From NCBI RefSeq assembly GCF_021650705.1, contig NZ_CP087138.1, positions 5,014,501 through 5,078,500 on the forward strand: DNA of 64,000 bases. The letters run 5' to 3'. Each line of letters starts with the position of its first letter. Within the stretch, counting starts at the first letter, position 1. Positions 27,052-37,362 of the stretch are shown piece after piece. The stretch comes from Pseudomonas sp. KNUC1026. GTDB lineage: Bacteria; Pseudomonadota; Gammaproteobacteria; Pseudomonadales; Pseudomonadaceae. Under the pieces are notes generated by a model, which ran no database searches, was not told the origin of the DNA, and saw only the letters and a program-made list of their open reading frames with translations. The position numbers and the translations under genes were made by a program.

Positions 27052-29976
27052 TTAGTCGATGTCCAGCCAGGCGCTGGCCATGGCCAGTTGCTTGAGCTTG
27101 GCTTGCCAGCCTGAGCCGTGTGGCGCTCTGCGCAGTTTCAAAGTCAGGGTGTCGCCGCCGCGCTGCGGGGTCGGATGCACGACGGTGTAACGCCCCGCAG
27201 CCAGGCTGCGCCGCACTTGTAACAGCGTGCCTCCCAATTTGAGCAACTGCCGCCCCTCGTCTTCGAATACCTCGCCTTCAGTGGCATTCTCGGGGCCTGC
27301 CACGCTCAGGCGTTGCAGCAGTGCTCGGATGTCCGGGACGATGCCTTTCCACAGCGGCAGGCCAAGCATCTCCCATTCGCCCCTGGCATTGCGCTGGATC
27401 GTCGGCTTGTAGAGTGCGTCCGGCTTGCGGGCGTCGATTACCCGCCAGTGTTCGCCGTCGAACATCACCTGGTAGCGATTGCCTTGGCGGTCCTGCACGA
27501 AATAGTCGCTGTAGCCGTCGGTGAGCACGCGTGCCTCGATCACTTGGTCGGCGTTGCTCAGTTCATAGCGCAAGTGCGTGCTGGCGGGGTTGGCGGCATA
27601 TTGGGGGTGTAGCGGGCGCACCGTATTGAACGGGAAGCTGCGAACGAGTTTGCTCGTCAGCGGGTTGCTGGAGAGCGCGACGGCGGCCTCCAGCAGGTGG
27701 GAATACATCTCTACCGCGCCGAGCAATTGCGCCTCGGTGCTGGAGGTTTCCAGGCTTTGAGTGAAGGTCACGGCCGACCACGCTGCCCGTGCCACTGACA
27801 AGCTGCCCACAACCTTTGCGGGAAGCACGCAACTGATCAGCTCGATCAGGGTGAGCGCCAGGCGCTGCGCCGTGTCGAGATTCACCTCGCGATTGCTGGT
27901 GGTCAGCGCATCGGCGTTGGCGATGATCATGCGTGTCTCGGACAGGTAGCCGTTGCTGAGTACGTCAGCCGTGATCCGTTGGGCGTCGATATGCCGGTAG
28001 AGCTTGGGCGAGCTCAACAAGGCGCGAACGGCGGGTTGTTCCGGTAGCGCCACCCTGGCGCACAGGTATTGCCTGACGTCGTCCCGGCTCAGCCACTGCT
28101 GTGCCAATGCCGCCCGGTTGTCGAATCGTGCCCAGTACTGTCGGTCGGGGCTGTCGGGTGCATAGACCAGAACGGGGGTTGCCTGGCCGTCCGGAGCGGG
28201 GCCGATCAGATAGACACCGTGAACGGGTGCCTGCCGAATCATCAGTTGCCAGGCTTCGATGCGTTGGCCGTCTACTACGCGGAGCTCTGAGCTCTCCGGG
28301 TGTGCGAGCAGGGCTGCGATCCATGGATGGAGGCGGTCGCCACCGCCCAGGTGGCCCCGATAGCCGTCCTTGAGCCCTTCGTAACGCATTTTTGCGCTTA
28401 ACAGCTGGCGATAGGTTTCGCGACGCCACTGGGCTTCATGCCCGGTACGCAATTGTGCAGTCAGATACTGCCCATAAGTGCCGCCGACATTGGCCTGACG
28501 TACCAGCTTGCGTACAGCCCCGGCACCCAGGCCGGGGATGGCGTTGCCATGTTCGTCTCGTATGCGTGCCGTCAGCAGGTAATCCAGATCGAGGGGGCTG
28601 AGGTTATCCAGCGCCAGCTGCAGCAGGTTGCGGGTGTGGGTCAGGTGCTCCAGTGGTGGCCCGGTGCGGTCAAGCACTCGGCCAGCACTGGAGCCGGTTT
28701 CAGCGGGGTTGGCCGGTGAGAGCAGGGGGCCGGTTGCGCGGGTTCGAGTCACGCTGACCAAAATGCGTTCGGGCGGCAACACAATGCCCAGAGCCCGCAG
28801 GCCGCTGGCCAGCCTGTCGCGAGCGAAGGCCTCAAGGCCGACGCGCGAGGCGAACCGCTGCAGAGGGATCAGTTCGGGCGCCATGGCGGCAGCGGTTGCG
28901 ACCCGCAGGTCGCTCATCGCCCGGTTGAGCCTGAGCATCCGCTCGTTGCCGAGGGTTTTCAGCCAGGTTGGCATCGCCGCTACCAATTGAGCGGTGACGT
29001 GCGTTTCGCGAAGCCCCGTAGACGTCAGCAATGGCTTGAGGTCGCAGGCGGCCCGTAGTGTTTCGTCCGCCGCCAGCATGTCTTTCGAGCGCAGCTCGGC
29101 AAGGGCCTGAGCCCAGCCATCCTGAGCTGCGTGGCGTTGGCGCAGGATCAGCGAATTGGCCAGGGCTTCGAAGATCAGCCCGCGGATGGGGACCCATTCC
29201 AGTCGATCGCAACCGCTGCAATTGCGGGCATCCGAGGGCGCCATGGCGCTGAGCAATGCCGGCCCCTGCACGTCGTCTTCCAGCCGCGCGACCAGCTCGG
29301 CATAAAGCAGCGGCCAGTTGTCGAAGGGCTCGATGCCCCAGGCCAGCGTCGACAGCACCACCGGTTGCAGGGGGCTGTTCAGCGGGTTGGTCGCAGCCAG
29401 CACAAAGGCACCGCTCAGCCACCAGAACCGGTTGCCTGCCCACAGCCTTGGCATGCCTTGCCAGCAAGGCTCGCTGCCGAGGGGCGCATGGCACAGTGCC
29501 CTTGCGGGTTCGGCCAGTGTTCGCCCCTGCTCGCGCAGTGTGAGCTGCGCCTGCCACTGTTCGCGCAGCCAGCCGGCCAGCCAGCGGGAGCGGGTCTGGC
29601 CCAGGTAATCGTGCACATTCCAGAAGGCGTACAGGCTATCGAGCCAGCGTGTACGGGCATCACGGCTGAATTGCCGAGCCAGGTGCAGGAGGCTTTGCGT
29701 TTCGGCCGGCGGGAGTGGCGCCTGGCCTTCGGCTGTGAGGTGCTCGACCGGCGTGGGTGGTTCGCCTCCACCTGCGGCGATCGCCGCAGCCAGCCAATGT
29801 GTCAGGGGCTGTTCGGCCAGGTAGAGCGCATCCGGGGCCGTTGAATTGGCAGGTGAGCGCAAGGCCGAGGCAAGATTGCTGCTCAGCAGGCTCCAGAGCG
29901 TTGGGGTCGTTTCCAGGGCTCGGGCCAGCTGTGATTCCAAGGCGGTCAGGTGTGTGAGGGGGGCTTCGTCTTTCAT
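27052..29976 (-). CDS. Large DUF6543-like (dermonecrotic-toxin-domain-like) protein of unknown role
   Basis: 974 residues, unbroken. The middle and C-terminal parts resemble the DUF6543 proteins common in Pseudomonas: LLQLALDNLSPLDLDYLLTA, PGLGAGAVRKLVRQANVGG, KMRYEGLKDGYRGHLGG, then VYLIGP and VLVYAPDSPDRQYWARF, ending with VRQYLCARV. A hydrophobic, helix-prone stretch follows around 720-760, then a C-terminal segment with YELSNADQVIEARVLTDGYS. No signal peptide, leucine-rich repeats or recognisable catalytic motif is seen. It lies on the opposite strand inside the LPS core cluster, between the last kinase and the carbamoyltransferase, so it is probably an accessory insertion. Toxin or effector function is only inferred from the family name. 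Confidence 0.6.
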   Translation of the reverse strand: MKDEAPLTHLTALESQLARALETTPTLWSLLSSNLASALRSPANSTAPDALYLAEQPLTHWLAAAIAAGGGEPPTPVEHLTAEGQAPLPPAETQSLLHLARQFSRDARTRWLDSLYAFWNVHDYLGQTRSRWLAGWLREQWQAQLTLREQGRTLAEPARALCHAPLGSEPCWQGMPRLWAGNRFWWLSGAFVLAATNPLNSPLQPVVLSTLAWGIEPFDNWPLLYAELVARLEDDVQGPALLSAMAPSDARNCSGCDRLEWVPIRGLIFEALANSLILRQRHAAQDGWAQALAELRSKDMLAADETLRAACDLKPLLTSTGLRETHVTAQLVAAMPTWLKTLGNERMLRLNRAMSDLRVATAAAMAPELIPLQRFASRVGLEAFARDRLASGLRALGIVLPPERILVSVTRTRATGPLLSPANPAETGSSAGRVLDRTGPPLEHLTHTRNLLQLALDNLSPLDLDYLLTARIRDEHGNAIPGLGAGAVRKLVRQANVGGTYGQYLTAQLRTGHEAQWRRETYRQLLSAKMRYEGLKDGYRGHLGGGDRLHPWIAALLAHPESSELRVVDGQRIEAWQLMIRQAPVHGVYLIGPAPDGQATPVLVYAPDSPDRQYWARFDNRAALAQQWLSRDDVRQYLCARVALPEQPAVRALLSSPKLYRHIDAQRITADVLSNGYLSETRMIIANADALTTSNREVNLDTAQRLALTLIELISCVLPAKVVGSLSVARAAWSAVTFTQSLETSSTEAQLLGAVEMYSHLLEAAVALSSNPLTSKLVRSFPFNTVRPLHPQYAANPASTHLRYELSNADQVIEARVLTDGYSDYFVQDRQGNRYQVMFDGEHWRVIDARKPDALYKPTIQRNARGEWEMLGLPLWKGIVPDIRALLQRLSVAGPENATEGEVFEDEGRQLLKLGGTLLQVRRSLAAGRYTVVHPTPQRGGDTLTLKLRRAPHGSGWQAKLKQLAMASAWLDID

Positions 29977-30147
29977 GGCGCAGAGGCTCCTGAGCGTTGG
30001 GAAATCGCCAAGCCTGAGCGTGCACCGTTACCTGAGGTGGTATTTAAGACTATGACGCACCGGGCGTTGGGGATGCCGGCGGCACATCCTCTGGTATACT
30101 TCGCCGCTTTCGATTCACACCGATCTGAGTTCGATGAGGCCCCAACC

Positions 30148-31905
30148 TTGGCATTGACGATTCTTGGCCTGTCCGGCGCCCTGAGCCACGACCCCTCCGC
30201 TGCGCTTTACATCGATGGCAAGCTTGTCGCTGCTGCCGAAGAAGAGCGTTTCGTACGGGATAAACACGCGAAGAACCGCATGCCCTACGAGTCGGCGAAG
30301 TTCTGCCTCGAGCAGGCAGGCATCAAGCCGTCCGATGTGGATGTGGTAGCCATTCCGTTCGCTCCGATCAGCCTGTTCGGCAAGGCCCGCTGGCACTACG
30401 CCAAGCGCTACTGGTATGCCCCTGACCGCGCATTGGATGCGTTGCTGATGGGCAACCGCCGCTACAAGCGCTACCGTAACAAGATCGTCTGGTGCCTCGA
30501 GCAACTGGGCTTCGACCCGAAAAAGGTCAAGATCGAGCCGGTCGAGCACCACCTGGCGCACGCTTCCAGTGCGTACCACTGCTCCGGCTTCAAGGAAAAG
30601 ACCGCCATCCTCGGCATCGATGGCAAGGGTGAGTACGCCACCACCTTCTTCGGCTACGGTGAAAACGGCAAGATCCACAAGATCAAGGAATTCTTCGACC
30701 CTGACTCGCTGGGCGGCCTTTACGGTGCGATCACCGAGTTCCTGGGTTTCGAGATGCTCGACGGCGAGTTCAAGGTCATGGGCATGGCGCCTTATGGCGA
30801 CGCCAGCAAATACGACTTTTCGCGCCTGGCCAGCTTCGAGAACGGCGAGCTGGTGATCAATACCGAGCTTGCCAACGTCATCGGGCTGCGCCGCTACAAG
30901 GAAAACGGCAAGGGCTTCTACTTCTCGCCCAAGCTGATCGAGTGGCTGGGGCCCAAGCGTGAAGGCGATGTCGCTGACGAGCCTTACATCCACTACGCGG
31001 CCAGCATGCAGGCGCTGTTCGAGAAGCTCGCGCTGCAGATGATCGACCACTATCTGGGCGACATCCTCAAGGAAACCGGCAAGCTGGCCTTCGCCGGCGG
31101 CTGCGCGCTGAACGTCAAGCTCAACCAGAAGATCATCGCTCGCCCTGATCTGAAGGAGCTGTTCGTGCAGCCCGCCTCTGGCGACGCGGGCACTGCGGTG
31201 GGGGCGGCAGCTTATGTGTCGCACGCCCGTGGCGTGCCGGTCGAGAAGATGGAGCACGTCTACCTCGGCCCGGCGTATTCCAACGAAGACGTGATCGCCG
31301 CGTGCGCACGCCATCCGAACAAGCCTGAATGGCGCAAGCTCGACGACATGCCGCAGCGCATCGCCCGGATCATGGTCGACGGCAACCCTGTGGCCTGGTT
31401 CCAGGGCCGCATGGAGTTTGGCCCACGTGCCCTCGGTGGTCGCTCGATCATCGGTTGCCCGAGCGCTGCCGGCGTGGCCGACCGCATCAACGAGCAGATC
31501 AAGTTCCGCGAGCGCTGGCGCCCCTTCTGCCCATCGATGCTCGACACCGTGGCACCGCAGATGATCATGGTCGATCACCCGGCACCTTTCATGACCTTCA
31601 CCTTCGAAGTGAATGAAGAGTGGAAAACTCGCGTACCCGAGGTGGTGCACGAAGACGGCACCTCGCGCGCCCAGGTGCTCAAACGCGAATACAACCCGCG
31701 TTACTACGACATGATGAAAGCGCTCGAAGAGCTCACCGGCAACGGTGTGTCGCTCAACACCTCGCTCAACCGTCGTGGCGAGCCGATGATCTGCTCGCCA
31801 ACCGATGCCCTGAACATGTTCTACGGCTCGGACCTGCAATACCTGATCATGGAAGACATCCTCGTGGTCAAAGAAGGCGCCGACCCTTATGTCAGCCTTG
31901 GCTGA
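30148..31905 (+). CDS. LPS core carbamoyltransferase (NodU/CmcH family)
   Basis: Probably carbamoylates the core heptose from carbamoyl phosphate. 585 residues. The start is TTG at 30148 after GATGAGGC, giving MALTILGLSGALSHDPSAAL. The earlier open frame is not family-like. The N-terminal Kae1-like half has the metal-binding EHHLAHASSAYH and ILGIDGKGEYATTF. The C-terminal YrdC-like half has FQGRMEFGPRALGGRSIIG and SLNTSLNRRGEPMICS. A TATACT at about 30093-30098 could be a -10 box. It overlaps wapH by 17 bases. The counterpart in P. aeruginosa is PA5005. Confidence 0.9.
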   Translation: MALTILGLSGALSHDPSAALYIDGKLVAAAEEERFVRDKHAKNRMPYESAKFCLEQAGIKPSDVDVVAIPFAPISLFGKARWHYAKRYWYAPDRALDALLMGNRRYKRYRNKIVWCLEQLGFDPKKVKIEPVEHHLAHASSAYHCSGFKEKTAILGIDGKGEYATTFFGYGENGKIHKIKEFFDPDSLGGLYGAITEFLGFEMLDGEFKVMGMAPYGDASKYDFSRLASFENGELVINTELANVIGLRRYKENGKGFYFSPKLIEWLGPKREGDVADEPYIHYAASMQALFEKLALQMIDHYLGDILKETGKLAFAGGCALNVKLNQKIIARPDLKELFVQPASGDAGTAVGAAAYVSHARGVPVEKMEHVYLGPAYSNEDVIAACARHPNKPEWRKLDDMPQRIARIMVDGNPVAWFQGRMEFGPRALGGRSIIGCPSAAGVADRINEQIKFRERWRPFCPSMLDTVAPQMIMVDHPAPFMTFTFEVNEEWKTRVPEVVHEDGTSRAQVLKREYNPRYYDMMKALEELTGNGVSLNTSLNRRGEPMICSPTDALNMFYGSDLQYLIMEDILVVKEGADPYVSLG

Positions 31906-33016
31906 GCGCCATGTGCTGCAGCTGTGCCACAGCTATTCGGGGCCGTTCCTCGACTGCGCCCGGCAGTACGCGAGCCTGTTCCGCGGGCGTGGCTACAAGG
32001 TGACCACGGCGTTCCTGACGGGCGAGGCAGCGCCGCACCTGGCCGCCGAATGCGGCAGCGACGAGGTGCAGTTCCTGGGTTTCAGCTCCGCAGATGTTCG
32101 TGGGCTGAAGCTGGGTGCCATCGCCGCCTTGCGCAAGCTGGTGAGTGCCCGTGACTACGCTTTCTGCATCGCCCACCGCTTCAAGCCGCTCTACGTGGCT
32201 CTGCTGGGTACGCGCTTGCCAGTCATCGGCGTGCACCATGGCTTCGGAGACTATGAGCGGGCAGGGCGGCGCCTGTTCGCCAACCTCTTTCGCACGCGCC
32301 TGTCGTTGCTGGGTGTATCCGATGCCGTGCGCGACGACATGCGTCGCTGCCTGCCCGGGTGGCCGGCTGAGCGTATCGAAACCTTGTACAACCGCATCGA
32401 TCTTGCCGAGCGCAAAGCGCAACTGTTGCCGCGCAGCGAGGCTCGGCAGGCGCTTGGGCTTGCCGACGGCGACTGGGTGATCGGCAACGTTGGCCGGCTA
32501 CATCCGGACAAGGACCAGGCCACCCTTTTGCAGGGGTTCGCCCTGGCGCGCAGTCGCCTGCCGGCCAACGCCCGGTTGGTGATCATGGGGGAGGGGCGGC
32601 TGGAGGATGCGCTCAAGCGCCAGGCCGAGCAGGCCGGAATCGATGACGTGGTGTTGTTTGCCGGCCAGGTGCCTCAAGGCGCCCGCTATTTTTCGGCGTT
32701 CGACGCCTTCGCGCTCACCTCTGATCATGAGCCTTTCGGCATGGTGCTGCTGGAGGCAATGAGCGCTGGCGTACCGCTGGTGGCTACCGATTGTGGCGGC
32801 GCGCGCGAAGTGGTCGAAGGGGTTGGCGAGTTGTTCGCGCTACGTGATTCGCAGGCGCTGGCCAATGCGCTGGTGCGCGTTGCAAGTCTGGATCCGGAGC
32901 AGCGCCGGGCCCTTGCCGAGGCGATGAGTAAGCGCGTAACCGCCCGTTTCAGTGACCAGGCCGTTGCCGATACCTTCTGGCGCCTGCCCATGGTTCAGCC
33001 GCGGAGGCCGGCTTGA
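31889..33016 (+). CDS. wapH: LPS core glycosyltransferase (WapH-like)
   Basis: GT4-fold glycosyltransferase, 375 residues, expected to add a hexose to the outer core in the cytoplasm. Recognisable elements are VIGVHHGFGDYERAGRR, IGNVGRLHPDKDQATLLQGF and the GT4 donor motif SDHEPFGMVLLEAMSAGVP, with EPFGMVLLE being the E-x7-E type motif. The start at 31889 overlaps the carbamoyltransferase end by 17 bases, and the stop overlaps the mig-14 start by one base. The symbol follows the syntenic P. aeruginosa gene PA5004. Confidence 0.85.
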   Translation: MSALAERHVLQLCHSYSGPFLDCARQYASLFRGRGYKVTTAFLTGEAAPHLAAECGSDEVQFLGFSSADVRGLKLGAIAALRKLVSARDYAFCIAHRFKPLYVALLGTRLPVIGVHHGFGDYERAGRRLFANLFRTRLSLLGVSDAVRDDMRRCLPGWPAERIETLYNRIDLAERKAQLLPRSEARQALGLADGDWVIGNVGRLHPDKDQATLLQGFALARSRLPANARLVIMGEGRLEDALKRQAEQAGIDDVVLFAGQVPQGARYFSAFDAFALTSDHEPFGMVLLEAMSAGVPLVATDCGGAREVVEGVGELFALRDSQALANALVRVASLDPEQRRALAEAMSKRVTARFSDQAVADTFWRLPMVQPRRPA

Positions 33017-33911
33017 TGCTCGAGCGCTTTGCCTTCTGGCGCGAACGTGGCTGGGCGCCGATCGATGCAGCGGCTTACGCGCAAGCCTGGGCGCAGTTCG
33101 GCGGCAGCGTCGCCACTCATCCCGAGGTGGTGCAGCGGCTGGCGAACCTTGCCGGGCTGCCGGTGCGCTATCTGGGGGTCGAGCGCGGTGGGGAACTGGT
33201 CGCCGCGCTGCCGGCCTGGGGGCGGCACCTGGCTTTGAGCAAGGAAGGCTTGAAGGCAGCCGGTAAAAGGGGCTCTTCGACCTCGGGAACGCAGAAATCA
33301 TTCTGCCCGCCAGTGACACGGCGCAAGCGCCGTTGCGGCATCGGGCCCGTTACCTGTCCACGCTCAACCAAGGCAGGTTTTCGGGCCTGAAGGCTCAGCC
33401 GGAGCAACTGGCGCTGGCCCGCGAACCCGAAGACCTGTCCAAGAAATTTCGCTACAACCAGCGCCGCGAGCTGCGTTTGCTGGAGGAGGCAGGCGGAGTG
33501 GTGCGCCCGGTGAGCGAGTTTTCCGCCACCGAACTGGCACGGATCTACTGCGACCTGTTTCAGCGCCGTTGGGGCTTTGCCGCCACGGGCGCTGCGCACA
33601 TGGCCGAGGTGGTCGAAAGGCTTCAGCCTTTTCTGATCGGCTCGATCATCTTCCTGGAAGGAGAGCCGATCGCCACGCAGTTGATCTATCGCGTCGAGGC
33701 GCCTCGATGGATCAGCGTCGAGTACGTCAATGGCGGTGTCGACCCTCAGACGCGCGAATTCAGCCCTGGCAGCGTGCTCAGTTTTCTCGACACTCAGGCT
33801 GCCTGGGAAGATGCCCGCGCCAGGGGCAAAGCCCTGCGCTTCTCGTTCGGCCGCGCCGACCGAGAATACGAAGCACGCTGGTGCAACCCGGTCGAGGTCT
33901 GGCAGGCATGA
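33016..33911 (+). CDS. mig-14: Mig-14 family protein, frameshifted
   Basis: Mig-14 proteins are inner-membrane-associated, GNAT-like proteins linked to resistance to antimicrobial peptides; the exact reaction is unknown. Reconstructed length is 298 residues from MLERFAFWRERGWAP. The frame breaks after LKAAGKRG: restoring one G to the G4 run at 33269-33272 continues as LFDLGNAEIILPAS, then SKKFRYNQRRELRLLEEAGG and RWISVEYVNGGVDPQTREF to the end. The place between wapH and dnpA is the same as in P. aeruginosa (PA5003). Four-base overlap with dnpA. Confidence 0.87.
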
Positions 33912-35328
33912 GCCGCAAGCAGACATTGTTGCGCCGCCACCGCCGCAACAAGCGCGTCACGCTGATCATCGGCTTGCTGATGCTGTTGGCGCTCGGTGTT
34001 CTGCTGGCCTGGTGGGTAATGCCGCTAGGCGTGCTGCTGGCATGGGTCGCCCATGAAGCCTGGTTCTCCGACCATTTGTTCTATTCGCCCGCGCAGGACT
34101 ACCAGTACGACCTGCCCTCCGAGCGGCAATGGCCCGTAAGCCTCGCAGGCGGCCGCCTGGCGTTGCCGGCCGAGGCCGCAGCGGCCGTCGTCGAGGGCGA
34201 CACGCTGGTGTTGCGCGTCCAGCTGCGCAGCGCCTGGGCGGGGCGCTTCATCGACCCCTATGTTGCGCTGGGCAGTGACCGGCAGACCTTCGAGCGTGGC
34301 TCGCGCGGTGTTCGCTACCTCAACCTCACGGGCGTCGATCCGGTAGCTGGCCTGGCGTTGGTTCCGCGCCATTGCCGCCTTGGGGCGGATGCCACCTTGC
34401 TCGCGTTCAGCCCGCCTGCGGCGGCGCTGGGCCGGGTACTGGTCATTGCACCCCATGCCGACGATGCTGAGCTGGCAGCGTTCCAGCTCTACAGCCAGGC
34501 ACGCGAAAGCTGGATCGTGACATTGACCGCCGGCGAAATCGAGGCTGAACACTATGAGCGCATGGGCCTGCCCAAAGCTCAGGCAAGCCGGCTCAAGGGC
34601 CAACTGCGAGCCTGGGACAGCCTTGCGGTACCCTGCGGGCCGGCGTGCCGGCCGAGCGCTGTGTGCAGTTGGGCTATTTTTGCCTGCAATTGCCGGCAAT
34701 GCGCGAGCAGCCTGGCACGCCCATCGCTTCCAGAACGGCCCCATTGTGCGATGTGCGCCCGTTTCGGCGCTTCAACCAGGTGGCCCTGCGCAGCGACAGC
34801 GATGGTGCCCCGACGTGGACCAACCTGATTGGCGACCTGGTTGAGCTGCTCGAGCGTATCCGCCCGGATGCCATCGTGCTGCCTGACGCAGGCCTGGACC
34901 CTCATCCTGATCACATCGCTTCACGCCAGGCGGTAGTGCAAGCGCTTGAGAACGCCGGGCAGGCGCCTGTTTTGCTCGGTTATGCCAACCACCTTCACGA
35001 CAACGACCGTTGGCCCATGGGTAACGCGGGAGATGGCGTGGCATTGCCACCGTGTTTCGATGCCAGCCAGCTGCGCCAGCCCTGGGTTGTGCGAGTCAGC
35101 CCCGATCAACAATGGCAAAAGGCTATGGCTCTTGGCATGATGCACGACCTTCAGCCACCATTGCCGGCCAAGCGTCGCCTGCGGCGCTGGTTGCAACGGT
35201 TGTTGAGCGGCCGTAAATGGCCGCGCTATGGTGAAAACGAATTCTTCCGCAAGGCGGTTCGGCGTCATGAGTTGTTCTGGGTCCAAGGGCTCGAACCTGG
35301 CCCGGCCAGCCGCGGCCCCGAAGTGTGA
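33908..35328 (+). CDS. dnpA: De-N-acetylase DnpA (PIG-L/LmbE type), frameshifted
   Basis: Predicted zinc-dependent de-N-acetylase acting on a core sugar; dnpA was linked to antibiotic tolerance in P. aeruginosa. Reconstructed length is 473 residues. The N-terminus has a basic stretch and one strong membrane segment (VTLIIGLLMLLALGVLLAWW). The PIG-L signature is IAPHADDAELAAF with the metal-binding His/Asp set, and a second zinc-type motif is DPHPDHIASR. The frame breaks after LAVPCG: adding one G to the GGG at 34637-34639 continues as AGVPAERCVQLGYFCLQL. Starts inside the mig-14 stop (ATGA). Confidence 0.87.
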
Positions 35329-35335
35329 GGCCATT

Positions 35336-36211
35336 GTGAACCGCCCGCCAATCCTGTTCCTGATCCCGTATTTCGGCGCCTGGCCGTTCTGGATGCCGTT
35401 CTTTGTGCAGAGTTGCCGTGCCAACCCAGACATTGACTGGCTGCTGTTCAGTGATTGTCCGGTGCCGGACAACCTCCCGCCCAATGTGCGCGTGCGCTCG
35501 ATCAGCTACGCCGACTACTGCGCGCTTGCCGCGCAGCGCATGGGCATCGAGTTCGCACCTGCCAACCCTTACAAGCTGTGCGATATCGAGCCAGCCCTTG
35601 GGCATATCCATGAGAATGACCTCAAGGGTTATGAATTCTGGGCTTTCGGCGATCTCGATCTGTTCTATGGCGACTTGCGCGCCTGGCTGAGTGACGCCCG
35701 GCTCAAGCGCTACGATGTGCTCACCACTCATGCCCGGCGAGTGGCCGGGCACCTGTGCGTGCTGCGCAACACTGCCCGCTATCGGCAGCTGTTCATGCGA
35801 ATGAAGCAGTGGCAGCAGCGTTTCAGCGACCCCCAGCATCATGCGATGGACGAAGGCGCGTTCAGCCGCTTGTTCGTGTGGCGCAAGAACTTCCCCAGGC
35901 CGCTGTTCAAGTTAGTTGGCCTGTTCAACCCGCTGCGTCGTGCCAGCCTGTTTCAGGAGGCCTATACCACGCCGAATGGCTGCATTGCGTGGCGCGACGG
36001 CCGCCATGAGTTTCCCGAACGGTGGTACTGGCGCTCAGGCAAGGTCGGCAACGATCTTGATGCTGGGCCATACCCCTACTTTCATTTCGCCTGCTGGAAA
36101 CGCAACGAGTGGCGCGAACTCGCGCCCCAGAATGCCTCCATATTGTCGGCCATCGCCGCAAGCGGGCATTGGATCGTCGACACCGAGGGGTTTCACCCTG
36201 GAGAACCATGA
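35336..36211 (+). CDS. DUF6625 family putative glycosyltransferase
   Basis: 291 residues starting with GTG at 35336, with GAGG upstream (MNRPPILFLIPYFGAWPFWM). The sequence shows the DUF6625 pattern: IPYFG-W-P-W near the start, IDWLLFSDCPVPDNLPPNV, the acidic pair in FWAFGDLDLFYGDL (a DLD motif like a glycosyltransferase metal site), and later YPYFHFACWKRNEW. These suggest a GT-A-like transferase, but no acceptor can be named. It overlaps the ssg-like gene by four bases and is clearly part of the outer-core operon. Confidence 0.72.
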   Translation: MNRPPILFLIPYFGAWPFWMPFFVQSCRANPDIDWLLFSDCPVPDNLPPNVRVRSISYADYCALAAQRMGIEFAPANPYKLCDIEPALGHIHENDLKGYEFWAFGDLDLFYGDLRAWLSDARLKRYDVLTTHARRVAGHLCVLRNTARYRQLFMRMKQWQQRFSDPQHHAMDEGAFSRLFVWRKNFPRPLFKLVGLFNPLRRASLFQEAYTTPNGCIAWRDGRHEFPERWYWRSGKVGNDLDAGPYPYFHFACWKRNEWRELAPQNASILSAIAASGHWIVDTEGFHPGEP

Positions 36212-37362
36212 GCAAGCCCTTCAAGATTTTGCAGCTGCACCCTGACTACAACATCAAGCGTCATGACTTCGCGGACTTGTCCGAACAGATCGTCAAGGCC
36301 CTGCCGGCTGAGCGCTACCAGGTCACGCAAGCGTTCCTGCGGGGTCGCCCCGGCGCTGGCGAGCCGGAAAGCCGTGCTGCCCGCAGTGTCTACTTCGATA
36401 TGAGCGAGACTGCGCTCAAGGGTGTGCGCCGGCTGGGCGCCTTGTGGCGCCTCTATCGGTTCTGCAAGGCAGAAGGCTTCGACGCGGTCATCTGCAACCG
36501 GTTCAAGCCGGTGAACATGATGATGCAGCTCAATCGTTGGCTGAAGATCCCGCTGTGTATCGGAATCGTACATGGTTTCGGTGAATACGACCGAGCCTAC
36601 AGGCGCCGGCAAGCGCACAAGAGCATCGACCGGCACTGGCGCTTCATCGGCGTATCGCCAGCTGTGCGCGAATACCTGTTGGGCCTGGGTTGCGGCTTCA
36701 CACCTGGCAATACCGTCGCCATCACCAACGCCATCGATATCGACCAGGCGCGGGGCCTGCAACTGGAACGGCAAGCTGCCCGCTCCGCTCTGGGGTTGCG
36801 CCAGGACGCCCGGATGATCGGTGCCTTGGGGCGGCTAGTGCCGGTCAAAGGCCATACTTTCCTGTTGCAAGCGTTCGCGCGGCTGATGGACCGTTATCCG
36901 AACGTTGAGCTGGCCATCATCGGCGCGGGCCGCGAAGAAGCCAACCTGCGGCGGCAGATCGGTGACCTGGGCCTGGCGGGGCGGGCTCACCTGCTGGGGT
37001 TCCAGGCTGATGCGCTGCAGTATGTGCGCGCCTTCGACGTGTGGACCATGCCGTCGTTGGCTGAGGGGCTTGGCCTTGCGCTGCTCGAAGGCATGAGTGG
37101 CGAGCTACCCGTAATTGCCTCGAATGTGCCGGCCATGCTCCCGCTGATCAAGGGTGCAGGTGGTATTGCGGTTGCGCCTGGAGATATCGACAGCTTGGCC
37201 GAGGCCCTGGATACCTACCTGGCAATGCCGGACGAGCAATTACGTGAAAAGGGGAGCGAAACCTTCGCCTATCTCTGCCAGCACCACGCTATCGAGCCGT
37301 TCCGCCAGGCCTACCTTGAATTCATAGAAAATAGCCTTGCGATGGAGTGTACTCGTGGCTGA
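36208..37362 (+). CDS. ssg: Cell-surface glycosyltransferase (Ssg-like, GT4)
   Basis: 384 residues, GT4 fold. It begins MSKPFKILQLHPDYNIKRHD, with a conserved CIGIVHGFGEYDRAYRRRQ, ALGRLVPVKGHTFLLQAF and the donor motif SLAEGLGLALLEGMSGELP. Ssg in Pseudomonas is needed for normal LPS/exopolysaccharide and phage sensitivity. Here it follows the DUF6625 gene and precedes the GT2 gene, matching PA5001 in order. The start at 36208 sits in an ATGA overlap. Confidence 0.83.
   Translation: MSKPFKILQLHPDYNIKRHDFADLSEQIVKALPAERYQVTQAFLRGRPGAGEPESRAARSVYFDMSETALKGVRRLGALWRLYRFCKAEGFDAVICNRFKPVNMMMQLNRWLKIPLCIGIVHGFGEYDRAYRRRQAHKSIDRHWRFIGVSPAVREYLLGLGCGFTPGNTVAITNAIDIDQARGLQLERQAARSALGLRQDARMIGALGRLVPVKGHTFLLQAFARLMDRYPNVELAIIGAGREEANLRRQIGDLGLAGRAHLLGFQADALQYVRAFDVWTMPSLAEGLGLALLEGMSGELPVIASNVPAMLPLIKGAGGIAVAPGDIDSLAEALDTYLAMPDEQLREKGSETFAYLCQHHAIEPFRQAYLEFIENSLAMECTRG

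Noticed and set aside
30115..31839. 574-codon frame opposite the carbamoyltransferase
   Set aside because: Shadow frame without motifs; the plus-strand protein has clear NodU/CmcH signatures.
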